From assembly GCF_900215355.1 (NCBI RefSeq), contig NZ_OBEA01000005.1, positions 124,001 through 188,000 of the forward strand: DNA of 64,000 nt, read 5' to 3'. Under the pieces are notes generated by a model. That model ran no database searches, was not told the origin of the DNA, and saw only the letters and a program-made list of their open reading frames with translations. Positions 25,543 through 33,745 of the stretch are shown here, in pieces. Each line of letters starts with the position of its first letter. Position 1 is the stretch's first letter. The stretch is from Pseudooceanicola antarcticus. Lineage in GTDB: Bacteria > Pseudomonadota > Alphaproteobacteria > Rhodobacterales > Rhodobacteraceae. A program made the position numbers and the translations under genes.

Positions 25543-26937
25543 CTAGTTTATCACGATCTCGGGCCCCATGACCGCATTCGGCAGAAGGGTCGAGATGGCT
25601 GGCACATAGGTGACCAGGATCAGGAAGACGAAGAGCACCGCCAGGAAGGGGGCTGCCGCCTTCACCACCCGCATCATCGGCATGCCGGCAACGCCCGAGG
25701 TGACAAAGAGGTTGAGGCCAACGGGCGGGGTGATCATGCCGATCTCCATGTTGACCACCATGATGATGCCCAGGTGGATCGGATCGACGCCCAGCTCGAT
25801 GGCGATCGGGAAGACCAGCGGCGCGACGATGACCAGCAGGCCCGAGGGCTCCATGAACTGGCCGCCGATCAGCAGGATGACGTTGACCACCACCAGGAAC
25901 ATGACCTTGCCGAAGCCGGCAGAGAGCATGGCCTCGGCCACCTTCTGGGGGATCTGCTCATCGGTCAGCACATGCTTCAGGATCAGCGCATTGGCGATGA
26001 CGAACATCAGCGTGATGGTCAGCTTGCCCGCCTCGAAGAGCGTGTGGCGGGTGTCGCGGTGGAACCAGGCGGTGACCAGGGCGGCAGGCTTCTGCAGCAG
26101 CGAGAGATTGCGTCCCTCGCCGTCCGTCTTCAAGGGCCCCATGTCGCGGTAGATGAAGGTCGCCGCGATGAAGGCATAGACAGAGGCGACGGCCGCGGCT
26201 TCGGTGGGCGTGAAGATGGCGCCGGTGACACCGGGAATGCCGTAGATGCCGACCATGATGATGACGATCAGCATCAGGCCCCAGAAGGCATCCCTGAAGC
26301 TGGACCAGACCTCGCCCATGCCGACGAACTTGCCCTTCGGCATGTTGCGCACCTTGGCCATGATCCAGATCGCGATCATCAGCATCAGGCCCGCCATGAT
26401 GCCGGGAATGACCCCGGCCAGGAACATCCGCCCGACCGAGACATCGGTGGCGGTGGCATAGACCACCATGACGATCGACGGCGGGATCAGGATGCCCAGC
26501 GTACCGGCGTTGCAGATGACGCCTGCCGCGAAGTCCTTGGTGTAGCCCGCCTGGGTCATCGCCCCGATGACGATGGAGCCGATGGCGACCACGGTCGCGG
26601 GCGAGCTGCCCGAGAGCGCCGCGAAGATCATGCAGGCGAAGACACCGGCGATGGCGAGGCCGCCCTGCAGGTGGCCGACACAGGCGATGGAGAAGCGGAT
26701 GATCCGTTTCGCCACCCCGCCCGTCGACATGAAACTCGACGCCAGGATGAAGAAGGGGATCGCCAGCAGGGTGAAGTGGCCGACGAAAGCCTGCATCAGC
26801 GTCTGGGCAATCGAAGCCAGCGAGGTATCGCTGTAGAACAGCAGGAACAGCACCGAGCTCATGCCCAGCGAAACCGCGATCGGCACGCCGATCAGCATCA
26901 GGCCCACGACGAGGCCGAAGAGAATTGCAACTTCCAT
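25543..26937 (-). CDS. dctM: TRAP transporter large membrane subunit (DctM)
   Basis: A 464-residue inner-membrane protein with about 12 transmembrane helices, the ion-coupled translocating subunit of a TRAP dicarboxylate transporter. Family motifs are visible, for example AIPFFILASSFM, AALSGSSPATVVAIGSI and EIGMITPPVGLNLFV. It is longer than the common 425-residue DctM because of a hydrophilic loop around residues 260-300. It starts 3 bases after the dctQ stop, so translation is coupled. Confidence 0.95.
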   Translation of the reverse strand: MEVAILFGLVVGLMLIGVPIAVSLGMSSVLFLLFYSDTSLASIAQTLMQAFVGHFTLLAIPFFILASSFMSTGGVAKRIIRFSIACVGHLQGGLAIAGVFACMIFAALSGSSPATVVAIGSIVIGAMTQAGYTKDFAAGVICNAGTLGILIPPSIVMVVYATATDVSVGRMFLAGVIPGIMAGLMLMIAIWIMAKVRNMPKGKFVGMGEVWSSFRDAFWGLMLIVIIMVGIYGIPGVTGAIFTPTEAAAVASVYAFIAATFIYRDMGPLKTDGEGRNLSLLQKPAALVTAWFHRDTRHTLFEAGKLTITLMFVIANALILKHVLTDEQIPQKVAEAMLSAGFGKVMFLVVVNVILLIGGQFMEPSGLLVIVAPLVFPIAIELGVDPIHLGIIMVVNMEIGMITPPVGLNLFVTSGVAGMPMMRVVKAAAPFLAVLFVFLILVTYVPAISTLLPNAVMGPEIVIN

Positions 26938-26940
26938 GGA

Positions 26941-27609
26941 TCAGTTCTCCCCGCGCAGTTCGCGGACTTCCGCAAGTTCATCCTCGACCTCGTGGCTGGC
27001 CACGATGCGGTCGATCTCTCCGCGCCAGATCCGCACCGCGACCTGGGCAAAGCGGAACAGCAGAAGCGCCATCGAGAAGGGCAGCACGGCATAGGGGATG
27101 AAGCGGGGCAGTTTCTCGTATTCATCCCCGTCGTTCATCGCCCCTTCCAGGAAGCGCAGCCACTCGGGGATCGGGATGTCATTGACCTCGTACCAGGCCT
27201 TGGCGCGGAAGTTCTCCTCGAAGCCCAGCGGGAACCAGCGGCCCTCGGTCTGCGGCAGGTTGGCGAAATTGGCCCAGTAGTCCCAGGCGCCCTTCAGCAG
27301 CAGCGCCGCGAAAGCCAGGCAGACGGCGATGGAGACCAACGCCAGCACCCGGCGCACCGGGGGCGAGCAGATGTCGACCACCGCGTCGACGCCCAGGTGA
27401 GCGTTCTTCTTAACCGCGTAGGAGGCGCCCAGCAGGACCAGCCAGCCGAACAGGAAGACCGTGGCTTCCAGCCCCCAGAGAATGTTGGAATTGAAGGCGT
27501 AGCGCGCCACCACATTGGCAAAGGTGATGAGCGTCATGACGCCGAGAATGATCGCGATGAGGTTTTCCTCGATCCGATCAATGACACTTTCCCCAGGCTG
27601 AGGATGCAT
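26941..27609 (-). CDS. dctQ: TRAP transporter small membrane subunit (DctQ)
   Basis: A 222-residue protein with four transmembrane helices (about 14-36, 46-64, 87-107, 172-192). Between helices 3 and 4 there is an unusually long extracytoplasmic loop of about 60 residues (WANFANLPQTEGRWF... to the IPEWLRFLEG segment). DctQ stabilises DctM and helps docking of the binding protein. It lies between dctP and dctM and is separated from dctP by a strong hairpin. Confidence 0.92.
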   Translation of the reverse strand: MHPQPGESVIDRIEENLIAIILGVMTLITFANVVARYAFNSNILWGLEATVFLFGWLVLLGASYAVKKNAHLGVDAVVDICSPPVRRVLALVSIAVCLAFAALLLKGAWDYWANFANLPQTEGRWFPLGFEENFRAKAWYEVNDIPIPEWLRFLEGAMNDGDEYEKLPRFIPYAVLPFSMALLLFRFAQVAVRIWRGEIDRIVASHEVEDELAEVRELRGEN

Positions 27610-27657
27610 GGTCAGTCCCCTTGTATTGCTTGTTGCCGCGCGATGCCGCGGATCAGC

Positions 27658-27686
27658 GGGGGCGCGAGCCTTCCGGTCGCGCCCCC
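27658..27686 (-). terminator. Intercistronic hairpin between dctP and dctQ
   Basis: A perfect 10-bp GC stem (GGGGGCGCGA / TCGCGCCCCC) with a 9-base loop and no T run on the minus strand, 22 bases after the dctP stop. It probably stabilises the dctP mRNA 3' end or partly stops transcription, which would give more binding protein than membrane subunits. Confidence 0.65.
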
Positions 27687-27708
27687 ACCCCGTCGCCGAA
27701 GGGACGGA

Positions 27709-28710
27709 TCAGTACATGGCGTTGATGGACTGCGCCGCGTCGATGTTGTCCTGGCCCACGTCGTCGGTGAACTGCTCCCAGACCGGCTTCATCGCGGTCA
27801 CCCAGGCGTCACGCTGCTCGGGCGTCAGCTCGCGGATGGTGCCGCCGGCGTCCAGCACACCCTGGCGGGCGGCCGCGTCGACCTCGGCGATGGCCGCGTT
27901 ACGCTCTGCGGTGACTTCCGCGAGGATGGTCAGGAACTGCTCGCGCACATCGTCGTCCAGGCTGTCCAGCCAGTCGACCGAGGCCACGACCATGTAGTCG
28001 AGCAGGCCGTGGTTGGTCTCGGTGATGCCGTCCTGCACTTCGTAGTACTTCTGGCCCAGCACGTTGGACCAGGTGTTCTCCTGGCCGTCGACCACGCCCT
28101 GCTGCAGCGCGCCGTAGACTTCCGAGAAGGCCATCTTCTGCGGCGAGGCACCGATGGCCTCCATCTGGGCAACCAGCACGTCGGAGGGCTGGACGCGGAA
28201 CTTCAGGCCCTCGGCATCGGTGGGCAGGATCAGCGGCTTGTTGGCCGAGAACTGCTTCAGGCCGTTGTGCCAGAAGGCCAGGCCGGACAGGCCGCGCTTC
28301 TCCATCGAGGACATCATGTCCTGGCCGTTTTCCGAGCTCTGGAAGGCTTCGACGGCTTCCATGTTCTTGAACATGAAGGGCAGGTCGAAGATGCGGAAGA
28401 CCTTGGTGAAGGTCTCGAACTTGGACAGCGAGGGGGCGCCCAGCTGGACGTCGCCCTGCAGCATGGCTTCCAGCAGCTTGTCGTCGTCATAGAGGGTCGA
28501 GTTCGGATAGACCTCCATGCAGGCGGTGCCGTCCATCTCTTCGTTGACGCGGGTCTTCAGCAGCTCGGCCGCAATGCCCTTGGGGTGCTTGTCGGTGTTG
28601 GTGACATGGCTGAACTTGATCACCATCTCGCCGTCATCACAGGCAGCGGATGCGGCGGAAGCGGTCACGGCCAGGGCCAGCGCGGTGGCGGCGGTGGTCA
28701 GGAATTTCAT
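27709..28710 (-). CDS. dctP: TRAP transporter substrate-binding protein (DctP)
   Basis: A 333-residue periplasmic solute-binding protein with a signal peptide (cleavage near ASAAC, residues 20-23). The DctP fold includes the conserved arginine in GLKFRVQPSDV that salt-bridges the substrate carboxylate, and GVVDGQENTWSN. The dicarboxylate specificity is inferred from the family and from the adjacent DctB/DctD-like regulators. The promoter region upstream carries two palindromic candidate activator sites. Confidence 0.95.
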   Translation of the reverse strand: MKFLTTAATALALAVTASAASAACDDGEMVIKFSHVTNTDKHPKGIAAELLKTRVNEEMDGTACMEVYPNSTLYDDDKLLEAMLQGDVQLGAPSLSKFETFTKVFRIFDLPFMFKNMEAVEAFQSSENGQDMMSSMEKRGLSGLAFWHNGLKQFSANKPLILPTDAEGLKFRVQPSDVLVAQMEAIGASPQKMAFSEVYGALQQGVVDGQENTWSNVLGQKYYEVQDGITETNHGLLDYMVVASVDWLDSLDDDVREQFLTILAEVTAERNAAIAEVDAAARQGVLDAGGTIRELTPEQRDAWVTAMKPVWEQFTDDVGQDNIDAAQSINAMY

Positions 28711-28891
28711 CTGGGTCTCCTCCCGAAAATCTGGTCAATCGGGGGCGCGCCCCGATGAGGAGAGAGTCCGCATTGGGTAAAAACGGCTCAAGAAAATCTC
28801 TCGCCGCATGTGCAGCATGGTAAAAATAAGCTATATTTCAGATACTTAATCTGATTGTCGCCGGCATGAAATTTGGTGAGGCGCGCCACAT

Positions 28892-28940
28892 GTGCGGATT
28901 TCCGCACGCGCGCCACCTTGGTATGTGCGGATTTCCGCAC
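28892..28940 (-). promoter_or_regulatory. Tandem DctD-type upstream activator sites
   Basis: Two identical 16-bp dyads, GTGCGGATTTCCGCAC at 28892-28907 and 28925-28940, lie 33 bp apart (about three helical turns), 180-230 bases upstream of dctP and just before the regulator's stop. They resemble rhizobial DctD sites of the form TGTGCG-N-CGCACA. No good -24/-12 sigma-54 promoter is evident between them and dctP. Confidence 0.75.
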
Positions 28941-28984
28941 AGGCGCGCGGCGCGGAGAGTCGAGCCCGGCGCGGCCTTTCGGCC

Positions 28985-30232
28985 CTAGCGAAACTCCTCG
29001 GGCTTCAGCCCATGTTTCGCCAGCTTGTCGTAAAAGGTCTTGCGCGGCAGCTTCAGACCTTCCGCGGCGGCCCCTGCCCGGCCCTCGTGGCGGCGCAGCG
29101 CGGCGGCGAGCAGGCTCTTCTCGATCTGCCCCATCTGCTCGACGAGCCCCAGGTCGCTGGGTTCCTCCGCCTCGTCACGCCCGCCCGAGAGCACGAAGCG
29201 CATGGCCGCGGACATCAGCGCCCGCGCATTGCCCGGCCAGTCCCGCGCCATCAGCCCCGCCACAACCTCGGGAGAGACCTCGGGCGCCGAAAGCCCGGCC
29301 TGTTCGGCAGCCTGGGCGACATATTGGCGGAACATCACCGGGATATCCTCGGGGCGCTCCTTCAGCGCCGGGATATGCACGCGCATCACGTCGAGCCGGT
29401 AGAAGAGATCATGATTGAAGCGCCCCGCCGCCACGGCCTCGTCCAGCAGACGCGCCGAGCCGGCGATGAGACGAGCCCCCGGCCGGCCCTCCAGCCGCTC
29501 GGCCAGGGCGAACTGGGTGTCTCCGGGCAGCTGGCTAATCTCGTCGAGATAGAGCGAGCCGCCAAGCGCCTCCTGGAAGGCGTTCTCGAGCCCCGCCACG
29601 GCGAGACCGGCCGAGGCCCGCTTGACGAAGGGCCGCTGCGCCTGGCGCGAGCTGAGGTGGATGACCTCGGCCACCTTCGATATCCCCGCCCCCGGCGCGC
29701 CGGTGACCAGCACCTCGGCCCCGGTAGCGGCCACCTGCCGGACCTGCCGGCGCAGCGCCTGGCTCTGCTCGGAGCGGCCGAAGATCATCCGCGCCGCAGG
29801 GTCGCCGCTTTCCAGCTGCGCCTTCAGGCGGCGGTTCTCCAGCACCAGGGCACGGGTCTTGAGCGCCCGCTCCAGGACCGGCAGAAGCTCGGAGCTGGCG
29901 CAGGGCTTTTCCAGGAAACCGAAAGCACCGCGTTTCATGGCATCGACGGCCATGGGGATATCCCCCTCGCCGGTGAGCAGGATCACCGGCAGCTCGGGAT
30001 CGGCCTTCAGCGTGTGGTCCAGCAGGAAGAAGCCGTCGCGGCCAGGCATGCGGATATCCGACAGCACCACGCCCTCGAAGCCAGCCCCGATGTGATCCTT
30101 GGCCTCGATGAAGGAGCCCGCCACCAGCGGCTCGAGGTCCGCCAGCTCGAGCGTCTGGGCCAGCGCCTCGCGCACCGCTGCATCGTCATCGACCAGAAGG
30201 ACCCGTGACACCATTCCTGCCTCACTCATCAT
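28985..30232 (-). CDS. dctD: DctD-like response regulator with degenerate sigma-54 activator domain
   Basis: A 415-residue protein. Residues 1-125 form a receiver with the acidic pocket D15-D17, phospho-acceptor D59 and K109 (EKP). An AAA+ region spans about 145-370 and a Fis-type HTH lies at the C-terminus (GAAAEGLKLPRKTFYDKLAK). The AAA+ domain departs from NtrC/DctD. Walker A reads GAPGAGIS with isoleucine in place of the invariant lysine. The GAFTGA loop that touches sigma-54 is absent and that stretch is shortened. Walker B (SLYLDEIS) remains. A sigma-54-independent mode like that of Rhodobacter NtrC is likely. The ATG at 30232 follows GAGGAAAAGCC; starts at 30229 and 30214 are possible. 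dctB lies upstream on the same strand, 434 bases away. Confidence 0.85.
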   Translation of the reverse strand: MMSEAGMVSRVLLVDDDAAVREALAQTLELADLEPLVAGSFIEAKDHIGAGFEGVVLSDIRMPGRDGFFLLDHTLKADPELPVILLTGEGDIPMAVDAMKRGAFGFLEKPCASSELLPVLERALKTRALVLENRRLKAQLESGDPAARMIFGRSEQSQALRRQVRQVAATGAEVLVTGAPGAGISKVAEVIHLSSRQAQRPFVKRASAGLAVAGLENAFQEALGGSLYLDEISQLPGDTQFALAERLEGRPGARLIAGSARLLDEAVAAGRFNHDLFYRLDVMRVHIPALKERPEDIPVMFRQYVAQAAEQAGLSAPEVSPEVVAGLMARDWPGNARALMSAAMRFVLSGGRDEAEEPSDLGLVEQMGQIEKSLLAAALRRHEGRAGAAAEGLKLPRKTFYDKLAKHGLKPEEFR

Positions 30233-30317
30233 GGCTTTTCCTCCCCAGCTGCAATCCTATCGCGGCGTGACGCGCTTGGCGAGCGTGGCAAGCGCGGGGG
30301 CCAGCCCCCGCACCCCC

Positions 30318-30461
30318 GGAGTATTTTCAGCCTGGTGATGCAGCCGGGACAGAGCCCGAAATGGCTCCCTCCTTTCATCACTGGGAGCGTGCAAGCTCTC
30401 AAACCTAAAGTAGGCCGCCTCGATGTCACGACCTGTTCCATCACCAGGCTGAAAATACTCC
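30318..30461. repeat. 144-bp MITE-like element, copy B
   Basis: The terminal 23-bp inverted repeats match each other perfectly (GGAGTATTTTCAGCCTGGTG... and reverse complement). Length equals copy A at 25314-25457. In reverse orientation the interior aligns with copy A over several blocks, including TGCACGCTCC. No coding capacity. Confidence 0.78.
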
Positions 30462-30498
30462 GGGGGAGTCGCGCAGCGACGGGGGCGGAGCCCCCTCC

Positions 30499-30636
30499 TT
30501 CCTTCCAATTGTCGCCATCCGGCGACGGGGGCAGAGCCCCCTCCTTCCTTCCAATTGTCGCCATCCGGCGACGGGGGCAGAGCCCCCTCCTTCCTTCCAA
30601 TTGTCGCCATCCGACGACGGGGGCAGAGCCCCTTCC
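30499..30636. repeat. 46-bp tandem repeat, three copies
   Basis: Units start at 30499, 30545 and 30591; units 1 and 2 are identical, unit 3 has a few changes. A diverged partial copy precedes them. Each unit contains two potential hairpins: GTCGCC-ATCC-GGCGAC and GGGGGC-AGA-GCCCCC. The latter matches the GC hairpin that flanks the dispersed elements, so the array probably arose by duplication of that flank. Confidence 0.85.
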
Positions 30637-30666
30637 TTCTACTCTTTGTCACCCGGCGAAGCACGC

Positions 30667-32337
30667 CTATCCATCCACCCCGTCCAGCTCGACGGTGAAT
30701 TCCGCCCCGCCGGCCGGCAGGTTGCGGCCCCGGATGGCGCCGCCAAAGCTCTGTACCAGGCCGTAGGAGATCGACAGGCCAAGCCCCATGCCCTCCGAGG
30801 CCCCGACCTCCTTCGTCGAGTAGAAGGGATCGAAGATCTTCTCGGGGCTCTCGATGCCGGGGCCGCTATCGGCGACGCGGATTTGCGGCCGAGCACCGGG
30901 CAGAAGGCTGATGCGCAGGCGCTTGTCTTCGGTCTCGCCCATGGCGTCCACGGCATTGGTGATCAGGTTCACCAGCACCTGCGCCAGCCGCACCTCGCCC
31001 CCCATGGCGCGCACCTGCCCGGCGGGGCGGTCGATCTGCAGCGCGACCCCCTCCTTGGCGATCCGCGCCTCGGTCATTTCCAGCGCCGTATCCAGCACCT
31101 GGCCCAGCTCGATGCGGCGCGCGGGCTCGGCCTCCTGCCGGGCGAAGGCGCGCAGGTTGCGGATGATCCGCCCCATGCGTCCCGCCAGCTCGGCGATCCG
31201 CGACAGGTTTGCCGCCGCGCGCTCCGGCTTGTCCTTCTCGAGAAAGAGCGTCCCGTTCTCGGCGAACTGCCGGATTGCCATCAGCGGCTGGTTCAGCTCG
31301 TGGCTGAGCCCCGCCGACATCTGCCCGAGCGCCGAGAGCTTGCCCGCCTGTACCAGCTCGTCCTGGGCCCGCTTCAGCTCGGCCGTGCGGGCCTCGACGC
31401 GCTGTTCCAGTCGCGCATTGACCGCAGAGAGCGCCCGGCGGCGATCCCAGAGGACGACCAGCACCGCACCCAGCGTCAGCAGCACCAGCGCCACCACCGC
31501 GGCCTGCAGCATCGCCAGCCGCCGCCCCGGCGCAAGGTCGATCAGCGCCTCGGCGCGCATGCCCACCTGCGGCAGATCCCGCGAAAGGTGCAGGGCGCGG
31601 CGCGGCAGGTAGGGCCCCCAGTCGATGCGCCAGAGATCGAAGCCCGCCACCTGCCTGCGGCTCAGCGGCGGCACGCCGTCCTGCGGCACCAGCGCCAGGT
31701 TCTCGCTCTGCCAGCCGAGGATCTCGGAGCGGTTCGAGATATAGACCTCGCCCGCCGCGTCGGTGAAGAAGACCGCCGGACGGTCGCCGCGCCATTCCTG
31801 TTCAAGGAGCTCGACGTTGACCGACAGCAGCAGGATGCCCTCGACCCCGCCGCCCTCGCGGAAGCGGGGCGCGGCAAAGACATAGGCGCGTTGCGGCGTC
31901 TCGCCGGGACGCGCCACCAACCCGTGGCCGGTGCCGAGCGCCCCGGCGCGGGCCCGTGCGATGGCACGCTGGACGTAGTCGGGGAACTTGCCCTCGACCG
32001 GCCGGGCGGCGGCCAGGATGCGCCCCTCGGGGGTGACATAGGCCATGTTCAGCACCCCGGTGCGGTCGATGGCCCAGAGCAGCAGGGCCTCGGCCTCGCT
32101 GCGCCCGCTGGAGCCGTAGCGCACGGCACCCAGCGAGGGATGTTCGATCAGCAGCACGGCAAGGTCCTGGTAGCGCTGGAGCTGGCCGGTCAGCCGGTCG
32201 GCGGCAAGCTGCAGGTCCGATGCCCCGCGCTGCGCCAGCGCGCGCAGGGACTGGCGGTAGCCCACCTGGAACACCGCCACGGACAGCACGCCCACCAGCG
32301 TCGCCAGGATGGCCAGGATCGTTCCCAGACGTGACAT
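30667..32337 (-). CDS. dctB: DctB-like sensor histidine kinase
   Basis: A 556-residue membrane kinase: transmembrane helix 1 (about 6-26), a periplasmic sensor region of about 230 residues of the double-Cache type, transmembrane helix 2 (about 275-296), a coiled-coil linker, the H-box GLSHELNQPLMAIRQFAENG, the N-box NLITNAVDAM and the G1 box VADSGPGI. It probably senses external dicarboxylate and phosphorylates the DctD-like regulator downstream. ATG 32337 follows GGGAGGT at the right spacing; the frame extends 24 codons upstream without support. Confidence 0.93.
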   Translation of the reverse strand: MSRLGTILAILATLVGVLSVAVFQVGYRQSLRALAQRGASDLQLAADRLTGQLQRYQDLAVLLIEHPSLGAVRYGSSGRSEAEALLLWAIDRTGVLNMAYVTPEGRILAAARPVEGKFPDYVQRAIARARAGALGTGHGLVARPGETPQRAYVFAAPRFREGGGVEGILLLSVNVELLEQEWRGDRPAVFFTDAAGEVYISNRSEILGWQSENLALVPQDGVPPLSRRQVAGFDLWRIDWGPYLPRRALHLSRDLPQVGMRAEALIDLAPGRRLAMLQAAVVALVLLTLGAVLVVLWDRRRALSAVNARLEQRVEARTAELKRAQDELVQAGKLSALGQMSAGLSHELNQPLMAIRQFAENGTLFLEKDKPERAAANLSRIAELAGRMGRIIRNLRAFARQEAEPARRIELGQVLDTALEMTEARIAKEGVALQIDRPAGQVRAMGGEVRLAQVLVNLITNAVDAMGETEDKRLRISLLPGARPQIRVADSGPGIESPEKIFDPFYSTKEVGASEGMGLGLSISYGLVQSFGGAIRGRNLPAGGAEFTVELDGVDG

Positions 32338-32417
32338 AGCGTAACCTCCCGTCGCCCTGACGCCCCCGCAGGCGCGCGGCCTCTTGTCTTGCGTCCCTGC
32401 AAGAGCCAATAGAGGCC

Positions 32418-33602
32418 ATGGCCAAGTTGACGCAATCCCCCACCGACCCCGCCTTCGTGCAGAACCCCTACCCCTTCTACGCGGCCGCCCGCGCAGAAGG
32501 CGCCCTGCATGACTGGCTCGACTACGAAATGCCCTGTGCCTTCACCTACGAGCTGGTGAATGCCCTGCTGCGCGACCGCCGCTTCGGCCGCCAGTGCCCC
32601 CCCGAGCTCGCCCCCGAGATCCCGGCCCACCAACGCCCCTTCTACGATATCGAGGACCACTCGATGCTGGAACTGGATGGCGATGTGCACCGCCGGCTGC
32701 GCGGCCTCGTGCTGCGCGCCTTCACCTCGCGCCGCATCAAGTCGCTGGCGCCCGAGATCGAGGCAATCTGCCACGAGCTGATCGACGCCTTCCCCGCCGA
32801 GGGCGACTTCGACCTGCTGCCCGCCTATGCGACGCAGATCCCGGTGATCGTCATTTGCCGCCTGCTTGGCGTGCCCGAGGAGATGGGCCCGCAGCTGCTG
32901 ACCTGGTCCAATGCCATGGTCGGCATGTACCAGGCGCGCCGCGACCGCGCGATGGAAGACGCCGCCGCCCAGGCCGCCGCCGATTTCGCCGCCTATATCC
33001 GCTCCTACGCCGAAGAGCGCCGCAAGACGCCCGCCGATGACCTGATCTCGGAACTTCTGGCGGCCGAGGAAGAGGGCACGCGGCTTTCCACCGAAGAGCT
33101 GGTGACCACCTGCATCCTGCTGCTCAACGCCGGCCACGAGGCGACGGTGCACACCATGGGCAACGGCGTGGTGGCGCTGCTGGAACATGGCGGGGCCCCC
33201 GCCTGGGTCACGCCCGAGCGCATCGACGGCACCGTCGAGGAGATCCTGCGCCATGACCCGCCGCTGCACATGTTCACCCGCTACGCCCATGAGCCCTGTG
33301 AAATCGCGGGCCGCCGGTTCGAGCGTGGCGACAAGATCGCGCTTCTGCTGGGGGCGGCCAACCGCGACCCGGAGGTCTGGGACGACCCCGAGACCTTCAA
33401 CCCGGCGCGCGAGATCCGCACCAACGCGGCCTTCGGCGCAGGGGCCCACTTCTGCATCGGCGCGCCGCTGGCGCGGCTGGAGCTGCAGATCGCCCTGCCG
33501 ATCCTTCTGGAGCGTTGCCCCGAGCTGGCGCTGGCAGAGACGCCGCAATATGCGGATCTCTTCCATTTCCACGGGTTGGAAAAGCTGATGGTGACCCGCT
33601 GA
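32418..33602 (+). CDS. Cytochrome P450
   Basis: A 394-residue soluble bacterial class I P450. The I-helix oxygen-binding motif is AGHEAT; the ExxR motif is in VEEILRHDPP; the haem-binding loop is FGAGAHFCIGAP with the thiolate cysteine near residue 344. Length and N-terminus (no membrane anchor) fit soluble CYPs that take electrons from a ferredoxin. No ferredoxin gene is adjacent; the ferredoxin-NADP reductase at 38.5 kb is a general enzyme. Substrate unknown. It is divergent from dctB with 80 bases between, and a repeat follows its stop. Confidence 0.95.
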   Translation: MAKLTQSPTDPAFVQNPYPFYAAARAEGALHDWLDYEMPCAFTYELVNALLRDRRFGRQCPPELAPEIPAHQRPFYDIEDHSMLELDGDVHRRLRGLVLRAFTSRRIKSLAPEIEAICHELIDAFPAEGDFDLLPAYATQIPVIVICRLLGVPEEMGPQLLTWSNAMVGMYQARRDRAMEDAAAQAAADFAAYIRSYAEERRKTPADDLISELLAAEEEGTRLSTEELVTTCILLLNAGHEATVHTMGNGVVALLEHGGAPAWVTPERIDGTVEEILRHDPPLHMFTRYAHEPCEIAGRRFERGDKIALLLGAANRDPEVWDDPETFNPAREIRTNAAFGAGAHFCIGAPLARLELQIALPILLERCPELALAETPQYADLFHFHGLEKLMVTR

Positions 33603-33638
33603 GGGGGCTCTGCCCCCATCTCCTTCGGAGAGTCCCCC

Positions 33639-33704
33639 GCAGTATTTTCAGCCGTCGGATAGAGCAAGAGATCCTTCTGTCTATCCGACGGCCCCAAATA
33701 CTGC
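33639..33704. repeat. Short palindromic relative of the 144-bp element
   Basis: Two 25-bp arms (GCAGTATTTTCAGCCGTCGG... and its near reverse complement, 22 of 25 matched) enclose a 16-base loop. The outer part, (G/C)AGTATTT-CAGCC, is shared with the 144-bp elements but the inner arm differs (GTCGGATAGA). It is flanked by GGGGGCTCTGCCCCC and CCGCCGGAGG modules and lies between the convergent P450 and Lrp genes. Confidence 0.75.
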
Positions 33705-33745
33705 CGCCGGAGGCTTCGCCCCTGTCAGGGGGCGAAATCGCCCGC

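Larger units (their letters stand above)
30233..30666. other. Repeat-filled gap between dctB and dctD
   Basis: 434 bases with no gene. The gap holds the 144-bp element copy B (30318-30461), a GC-rich hairpin module (30462-30498) and three 46-bp tandem repeats (30499-30636). This is an unusual insertion into what is normally a tight kinase-regulator operon, and it may uncouple dctD expression from dctB. Confidence 0.8.

Noticed and set aside
25774-28758. 994-codon plus-strand frame opposite the TRAP operon
   Set aside because: Very high His/Asp/Gln/Arg content and complete overlap with dctM, dctQ and dctP, all of which are clearly coding.
28711-28891. Sigma-54 promoter for dctP
   Set aside because: No GG-N10-GC element with reasonable flanks was found between the activator sites and dctP.
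30499-30636. CRISPR array
   Set aside because: The repeats are directly adjacent without unique spacers and no cas genes are present; it is a simple tandem repeat.
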